A program made the translations under genes and the position numbers. From Diphasiastrum complanatum (lineage: Eukaryota; Streptophyta; Lycopodiopsida; Lycopodiales; Lycopodiaceae), in assembly GCA_029204225.1 (NCBI GenBank), contig CM055095.1, positions 76,349,776-76,413,775 of the forward strand: 64,000 nucleotides of DNA, written 5' to 3'. Under the pieces are notes generated by a model that was not told the origin of the DNA, did not search any database, and worked only from the letters and a program-made list of their open reading frames with translations. Below are positions 57,768 to 64,000 of the stretch, in pieces (position 1 is the stretch's first letter; the number at the start of each line of letters is the position of its first letter).

Positions 57768-58616
57768 ATGACCACTCCTCAGGGACCTGATCAACCCCCG
57801 GAGAGAGGCATCGACGAGCTTGAAACAGAAGCCTTGGCTTACAGTAAAGGGAAAGAACCCATGGAAATGGAAGAACAGGAACAGTTTGCCAAAGAACTCG
57901 ACGAACTGGTTAACAAGGAGCAGTTTTTCCACTTGGTAACAGAGGTGGATGAACTGAAGTTGGCATTAGCCAATTTCAAGTCCAGAGTGGACGACTCGTT
58001 CGCTGAACTCAAAGGCTTGATTTTGAGTTCCGTGAAAGGAAGCCTTCCCTCCACTTCTCAGTTGTCCCCTTCTCCACTTCCATCAGTTTCGGGTGAGACT
58101 TTGCGGTCTCACCCCAGTGTCTTTAAAGATCTAAAGCCTCTTACTTTTATTGGGGAAGAGAAGGATAGAAACACAGATATTCTACAAACCTTCCTCAGCA
58201 AATGGAAGAACATTCATGCGACCCCTGACCATTTGCAAGCAATTGAGGCCAGTCTTTCCTTAGGGCCCATGGCCTATAAGTGGTGGTCAAATCTCCAGGA
58301 GACTGGGCAGACTCCCCGGTCATGGAAAGCTTTTGAAGAAGCTTTCCTAAGAGAATTCCTACCAGAGAATGAACTTGATAGAGCCTGGGAAAGAACAGTA
58401 ATGGACAAGTCCCTCATCCAATATATCTCGCAGTACCGAGAAGCAATTTTGAAAATTAAAAATATGGATGATTATCAGAAAATCAGGGGATTTGTCCGTG
58501 GCCTCAAAGATGAATATAAAGTAGAGGTCCAGAGAAACTCGCCTACTACCCTTGAGCAAGCTCTCAAATATGCTCAAATCTATGATGATTCAGTGGGTAG
58601 GAAGAGGGCGAGATAG
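57768..58616 (+). CDS. gypsy L Gag, 282 aa
   Basis: Open frame from ATG 57768. An acidic N-terminal half carries a helical segment (FHLVTEVDELKLALANFKSR). It is followed by the retrotransposon Gag core: FIGEEKDRNTDILQTFLSKW, MAYKWWSNLQ, FEEAFLREFLPENE and the YREAILKIKNMDDYQKIRGF block. Stops at 58614. A knuckle in a later frame (CFVCMGKGHTVRQC, near 58750) belonged to the same polyprotein. Confidence 0.85.
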   Translation: MTTPQGPDQPPERGIDELETEALAYSKGKEPMEMEEQEQFAKELDELVNKEQFFHLVTEVDELKLALANFKSRVDDSFAELKGLILSSVKGSLPSTSQLSPSPLPSVSGETLRSHPSVFKDLKPLTFIGEEKDRNTDILQTFLSKWKNIHATPDHLQAIEASLSLGPMAYKWWSNLQETGQTPRSWKAFEEAFLREFLPENELDRAWERTVMDKSLIQYISQYREAILKIKNMDDYQKIRGFVRGLKDEYKVEVQRNSPTTLEQALKYAQIYDDSVGRKRAR

Positions 58617-58739
58617 CAGCCTCTTTCTGAGCAGCCTCCTCAGAAAGACTTTCAATTTAAAAAGAAATTTTTAAAAAGAAGGAAAGAAGATAAATTTATA
58701 CAACCCTTAAAACAAAAGATTTTGAGAAAGCCAAACAAG

Positions 58740-60150
58740 AACGTTTGTGCTTTGTGTGTATGGGCAAGGGACACACAGTCAGACAGTGTCCCAAGGGGCC
58801 TTTCACTAAATAAGATAAAAAAGATAAGAAACAAGTTCATGTTGTTCAGACTGTAAGTTTCCCTAGTGACTCGGCAGCTTCCGAGATCAAAGTGTATCAT
58901 GAAGATCATGAACACTGTTGCCAGCTGACCTCTGCAATGCTAGCGAGACCCTTCAGCTTTGGGCCGCATGACCTAGTACGTATGCATGGGAAAGTTGGTA
59001 ACCAGTTAGTAAGAGTTATGGTTGATGATGGGGCAACCCATAATTTCATCAACTACACCCTGGTTAAAAAGCTTAAACTACCAGAAGTACCTAGTCAGCA
59101 TAGGTACATAGTTTCACTAGCTAAGGGTGAAGATAAGAAAATCTGGGAAACTATGGTAAGTAGCTTAAATCTTGGTATTCAGGGGTACCAAGATGAAATA
59201 AACTTTCAGATAATGCACCTGGATCGCACAGACATTGTTCTCAGGAGAGATTGGCTCTACAGTTTAGGACCTTCCCTCCACAGAAATTATCAGGAGAACA
59301 CCCTCAGCTTTCAGCATAAAGTCCAAGAGATCCAGTTGCATGGGGAGCATGATGTTCCCAACAGTTCAGAGCTCTGTCAGCTAATCGGAGACGACGAACA
59401 TCAGGTATTCTTATGTGACTTTCAATTTATTCCTGAAGTTTCTATTTCAAGTTCTATACAGCAGAAAATCAGTAAATTAGAAACTTTATTGTCTAAATTT
59501 AAAGATGTTTTTCTTGAAGATTTGCCACATGGTTTGCCACCTAGCAGAGAGGTAGATCATGTAATAAACCTACTACCAGATACAGCACCTGTTTCTAAAC
59601 CTCCGTATCGGGTCAGCCGAACAGAGGATGAAGAAATAACTAGGCAGTTAACAAATTATCTTGGTAGAGGCCAAATTCAGACCAGTAGTTTACCATGGGC
59701 CTCACCAGTCCTATTGGTGAAAAAGAAAGAGGGGTCTAAGCGTCTTTGCGTAGATTACAGAGCCCTCAATAAAGTCACAATAAAGAATAAGTACCCTATG
59801 CCTCGGGCAGACGAGATGTTTGATCAACTCGACGGGGCTAAATTCTTTCAGTAAAATAGACCTCAGATCGGGATACCATCAAGTCCGTATAAAATCGAAA
59901 GATGTCCCAGAAACAGCTTTTAGGACTCGTCACGGTCATTATGAGTTTAAGGTGATGCCATTTGGGCTCACAAATGCTCCAGCTACCTTTATGACCTTGA
60001 TGAACAGTGTCCTCAGACCATACTTGGGCAAGTTTGTAGTCGTATTTTTAGATGACATCCTCGTCTACAGCAAAACGAGGAAGGAGCATCTAAAACACCT
60101 CAAAAAGGTGTTTCGACTGCTCAGAAAGCATAAGCAAACCTCAATTGGAG
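58740..60150 (+). pseudogene. gypsy L knuckle-protease-RT, frameshifted
   Basis: CCHC knuckle near 58750, then a frame 58892-59854 with protease site [12 protein letters not shown] (the active-site triplet is DDG, not DTG or DSG), linker and RT fingers ([29 protein letters not shown]). A frameshift at 59845-59850 leads to [26 protein letters not shown] and an intact catalytic box FLDD (60044-60055). Similarity stops after [12 protein letters not shown] near 60137. Confidence 0.85.
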
Positions 60151-60213
60151 CTCAAGGGAAGTAAAGGAGGAAGGAGAATCATGCGAGCGCAAGGCAAAAT
60201 TAATCAAGCAATC

Positions 60214-60551
<338 letters not shown>

Positions 60552-61472
60552 ATGGCACCTAAGAAAAAGGGGGGTGTTCTTACACCCCCCTCCCTGTTGG
60601 ACACCCCCCCATCACCGGTAGTGATGGAGGAGCCGTCTTCGGTGATAGAAACTAGTGACATTCCTGTCAACATGGCTGCCATTGACTACACTCCTTCCAA
60701 ACCTACCGAAAGTCTTTTTGCTTATGATCTTAGTTTTATCCGACAAGAAATTCTTGGACTTAAGAAACAACTACACCTCTTTGAAGCTGAAAATAGCAAG
60801 TTAGCTAAGGATCTTTTTGGTGTCACGGAACGTGTGGAGCAGCTTGAGCAAGAAAATATATATCTTAAGCAACGAATTGCAGAAAAAAGTGCCTTGGAGG
60901 AGACTTCCAACAAGATCAATAGCTTGGAGAAACAAGTCGAGGAGACGAAAACGTGGGCAGCACTCTTCAAACCGGATGATATGGGCAGCAAACTCTCATC
61001 ACTCGCAAAACAGGTTGAAGAAACGACATCGATCCTTAAGCAAGGTAATCACTCTCAGATTTCATCTTTTCCGAAGGAAAACGATTTGGAGACAGTTTTG
61101 GGTGAACAAGCCAAAAGGGCCAAAAAAGCCTTTAACATTAGAGTAAGAGGCATTGCCAATGGTGGAAAACCATTGGAAGAAGCTACGGATTTGCTCATTT
61201 CCAAGTTATCTCATGTGGCTGATGGTTTTGATACTGCTTGGCGTAGTAAATTTGATGACAATGTTTTGTTTATCAAGTTCCGCTCGCTTTCACAACGCAA
61301 TGCTGCCCTTCGGCTTAGGGCAAAGCTTAAAGGTACTTTCATTTATATGGATGATGACTTAACAAATACTCAATGGTTGGCAAGAAAAAAGATTATCCTT
61401 GAAGCGAAAGAGAAAGGGCAAAGGGTTGTTTTTATTGACGGGAAACCGAGATTTTTCGACCTTCCACAATAG
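60552..61472 (+). CDS. LINE J ORF1 protein, 306 aa
   Basis: Start chosen at 60552 (MAPKKKGGVL), where the GC-rich repeat leader ends; the frame is open further upstream through the repeat. A basic N-terminus (possible nuclear signal) is followed by a long coiled coil (about residues 60-160: LKKQLHLFEAENSKLAKDL, VEQLEQENIYLKQRI, INSLEKQVEETK). The C-terminal nucleic-acid-binding region has NIRVRGIANGGKPLEEATDL, VLFIKFRSLSQRNAALRLR and YMDDDLTNTQWLARKKI, resembling the RRM/CTD layout of L1 ORF1p. It likely coats LINE RNA. Confidence 0.85.
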   Translation: MAPKKKGGVLTPPSLLDTPPSPVVMEEPSSVIETSDIPVNMAAIDYTPSKPTESLFAYDLSFIRQEILGLKKQLHLFEAENSKLAKDLFGVTERVEQLEQENIYLKQRIAEKSALEETSNKINSLEKQVEETKTWAALFKPDDMGSKLSSLAKQVEETTSILKQGNHSQISSFPKENDLETVLGEQAKRAKKAFNIRVRGIANGGKPLEEATDLLISKLSHVADGFDTAWRSKFDDNVLFIKFRSLSQRNAALRLRAKLKGTFIYMDDDLTNTQWLARKKIILEAKEKGQRVVFIDGKPRFFDLPQ

Positions 61473-61520
61473 GAACTAGGGGCCCCCGGATATAGAAGCT
61501 ACCCGAGATCCTTTACCAAT

Positions 61521-62486
61521 TTGAGACTTGGCTTCTGGAATTGTAATGGTTTTTTATCTTCGTCATCAGCCGGAGACTTTGCTGATTTTATTAGAAAATG
61601 CGACATTTTGTTGTTGGCTGAAACTCATGAGTCCTTATATCATCCTCTTCCAAATATACAGGAGTACTCTTGGCATTCTGCTTTTCGTCCATTTGTTAGG
61701 GGAAAAACTTGTCGAGGATCTGGAGGAGTAGCTTGTTTATACAGAGACACCACAGTTCAGATGGTTAAACAAGATCCATACGCTCGCTATATTTGGTTAC
61801 ACATTATTGGCTCACTATTGGGATTACCTCAGGACATCTATATAGCTGTATGCTATTTTGCTCCACAGACCTCAGTGTTTGCTGAGTTTGGCGGGGACCC
61901 TTTTCAGGCTCTCTCAGATGATATTGCTATCTTTTCTCAGCAGGGTTCCATTTTACTAGCAGGTGATTTCAACGCCCGCACAAGCTCTAGACAAACCGAA
62001 TTTCATGCAGCTACGGATCTTCTCAGGCTTTACCCTTTGGATATGGGGCTAGACCGGGTATCACAGGATGCAGACACTCCAGCTACATCTTTCGGGGAGC
62101 AGTTGATCACTCTAGCAGAGACACACGCTCTTGCCATTTTGAATGGCCTCACACAGTGGCCTTCCTCATCAGCATATACATGCTATCCTCATGGTGGAGG
62201 ACATAGTGTGGTCGACTACTTCATTGGATCACCTGCTTTGATCTCTCACATTTCTGATTTCTCCATTACACCCCCTACCATTTCCGATCACTCACTCTTA
62301 CACATCTCACTTGGTCACATAACCTCTTCTTTGCAAGTTTCTTGCTCTCTTCCCACTCATAAACGTATTCCTTTCACCCAATCTGGATTCACTAATTACA
62401 CCACAATCTTATCCCAACTACTCGCTAACTTCCCGTTCATGCACCAATTGACCAGCAAGCTACTTTTCTCTCTACATCCCTCTTAG
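61521..62486 (+). CDS. LINE J ORF2, endonuclease domain
   Basis: AP-type endonuclease at the N-terminus of ORF2p, which nicks target DNA. Conserved residues are all present: WNCNG (Asn), LLLAETHE (Glu), GGVACLYRD, LLAGDFNAR (Asp/Asn), HSVVDYFIGS (Asp) and ISDHSLL (Asp-His). The frame is open to 62484. The first Met lies just before LGFWNCNG; an upstream start in another frame is not excluded. ORF1 ends 48 nt upstream. Confidence 0.88.
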   Translation: MRLGFWNCNGFLSSSSAGDFADFIRKCDILLLAETHESLYHPLPNIQEYSWHSAFRPFVRGKTCRGSGGVACLYRDTTVQMVKQDPYARYIWLHIIGSLLGLPQDIYIAVCYFAPQTSVFAEFGGDPFQALSDDIAIFSQQGSILLAGDFNARTSSRQTEFHAATDLLRLYPLDMGLDRVSQDADTPATSFGEQLITLAETHALAILNGLTQWPSSSAYTCYPHGGGHSVVDYFIGSPALISHISDFSITPPTISDHSLLHISLGHITSSLQVSCSLPTHKRIPFTQSGFTNYTTILSQLLANFPFMHQLTSKLLFSLHPS

Positions 62487-64000
62487 CTGCTGTTTCCTCA
62501 TCCTTCCCCACCAAAACGACATCATCTCACAGAAGTGTTCACAACAGATGGTATGATGCAGAATGCCGCTCTCTTCACAATCATGTGACATATGCCAGGT
62601 CCACACTCCCCTGCCACACTCAAACAATGCCAGAAAGAATATCATAGAACCACCAGAACAAAGAAGATCAAGTACCTACAATCACTCTGCCAAAAAATGA
62701 TCAACTCTTTAGATTCACCCTCCTCCTCTTTTTTCTGGAAACATTTCACCAGACACTCTTCAACATTGGCCCCCATAGCCATCGAATCCTGGATCGAGTA
62801 TGCCACGGAGTATATACCACGGACTCTCCTCCTACCTCACTCTCACCGAGACCTGACCACTGCTCACTTTTCACCCCTGACATGGTTGAAAACGCCATTA
62901 AACATGCCAAACTAAATAAAGCCACTGACTATGACTCCTTAAGTGTAGACTTCCTAAAGCCCGTAGCACATCTCATCTCCCCTTACATTGCTCATGTTTT
63001 TAACACAGCTGTTACTTCTGGTTTTCCTACGGCCTGGTGTACTAATATCCTTCACCCCATCCTCAAGGCAGGTGATCCCATGAATGTAGGAAACTACCGC
63101 ACCATTATGATTGGCCACACTCTGGCTAAGATATATGGCTCTATACTACAGACAGTTACTGGATCTTTTGCTGAAACTGAGGGTTTACACGCCTATGGGT
63201 CAAGCTGGTTTCAGACCGGGATATTCTACTTCAGACCAGATCTTCATTTTGAGACCGCATTATTGAGGAGGCTCGACATCGGAAACAGAGAATTTACTGT
63301 TGCTTTGTGGATTTTCGCAAAGCTTTTGACTCTGTTCCACGACATCTTCTATTCCAGAGGACTGTCTTCACTTGGCTTTTCAGAGGATACTCATTGCTGC
63401 GATCATTACTTTATATGAGCGAGTCTTGGCACGTTTCAGAGATGGTAGTGGCTGGTCCTCACAGATACATTACTACCATTGGGGTGAAGCAGGGTTGCCC
63501 CTTATCACCACTCTTTTTGCACTATATATAGATGACCTCGAGCGGATTATTTGCGAGGAAGGTGGAGAGAGGCTGTCCCCTAGCAGACATTATTATCCCC
63601 ATTCTCTTGTACGCTGATGATGTGGTTCTCCTCTCATCCTCTGCAGCTGGTTTACAGAGTCACCTTTCTGCTTTACATCACTTTTGCCAGCGTTGGGGAT
63701 GACGGTTAATCCTAAGAAGACTAAGATTATGGTGTTTAACACCAACAGACAAATATGAGAGATGTGATTTTCTATTATGACGGGCTAACCGATTGAGATC
63801 GATGACCTCTACACCTATTTGGGAGTTCTTTTTCTCTGGTCCGCTACCAACTTTCTCGATCCAGCAGCCACCGCCAGGCTCCCGCAAGGGGCATACCGCT
63901 CTTGTGCATATGGAGAGATTTTCTCTTAATATGTGCAGGATCCTGCTACCAGATGCCTACTATTTTCTGCTACTGTCTCCCCAGTTGTGCTATATTCGGC
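62487..64000 (+). pseudogene. LINE J ORF2, RT region, frameshifted
   Basis: Continues ORF2 in shifting frames: APIAIESWIEYA (62592-62915 frame), DSLSVDFLKPVAHL, WCTNILHPILKAGDPM and NYRTIMIGHTLAKIYGSILQ (62882-63200). Later frames carry [27 protein letters not shown] and LYIDDLERII. The catalytic box YADD is intact (63610-63621). At least five frameshifts or stops make it inactive. The C-terminal PIP-like region lies beyond the window. Confidence 0.88.

Larger units (their letters stand above)
56700..60150 (+). mobile_element. Ty3/gypsy element L, 3'-truncated
   Basis: Plus-strand gypsy element: putative short LTR, Met-tRNA PBS, leader of about 0.8 kb, gag, knuckle, protease and RT, ending within RT shortly before the (CT)n tract and LINE J. 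No RNase H, integrase or 3' LTR. Confidence 0.85.

Overview
This window looks like nuclear DNA from a land plant with a large, retrotransposon-rich genome. Ty1/copia and Ty3/gypsy LTR elements and L1-type LINEs make up most of it. The only recognisable host gene is the 3' end of a plastid-type starch branching enzyme (class II) on the minus strand. A small plastid-derived psbD/psbC fragment is also present. The species cannot be fixed from the sequence; a vascular plant with very long introns fits best.

Layout. 1-1887: 5' part of a minus-strand copia element (Q). 1888-3786: mostly unassigned, with a BED/TTF-type zinc-finger fragment near 3.5 kb. 3787-28600: a nested block whose boundaries I could read from LTR ends and 5-bp target duplications. 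Copia D (+) was hit 14 bp into its 5' LTR by gypsy C (-, TSD TTACA). C's integrase was split by copia A (+, TSD TGGGA). A's 3' LTR was split by copia B (-, TSD TCTAT). B's leader holds a solo LTR (TSD AACTA), and A's RNase H holds another solo LTR (TSD AAAAG). 28680-31983: a decayed, 3'-truncated copia element E. 32-37 kb: low-information DNA with a 61-bp tandem duplication and a NUPT carrying the psbD/psbC overlap.

37.76-50.25 kb: the last three coding exons of the starch branching enzyme (50249-50094, 49562-49488, 37844-37761, minus strand). Splice sites are canonical and all phases are 0. The final intron is 11.6 kb and filled with transposons: LINE fragments G1 and G2, the internally deleted copia F (TSD AATAA), a plus-strand LTR K1, and gypsy M, which carries an internal inversion of about 0.95 kb. 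50.9-56.7 kb: gypsy remnant O and a head-to-tail LINE cluster (P, P2, H, I), all minus. 56.7-60.15 kb: 5' part of gypsy L (+). 60.2-64 kb: LINE J (+) with ORF1 and the intact endonuclease part of ORF2, then a frameshifted reverse transcriptase running off the window.

Main novelties. The ORF2 C-termini of three different LINE copies keep a PCNA-interacting (PIP-box-like) motif, followed by an acidic patch and a second PIP-like motif at the very C-terminus. The LINEs share a 3' hairpin with base-pair-preserving changes, and LINE copies repeatedly start directly after (TC)n tracts. Gypsy C carries a long extra sense-strand coding region with a coiled coil between integrase and 3' LTR. Most element genes are broken and several catalytic residues are mutated, so little here is likely to be autonomously active.
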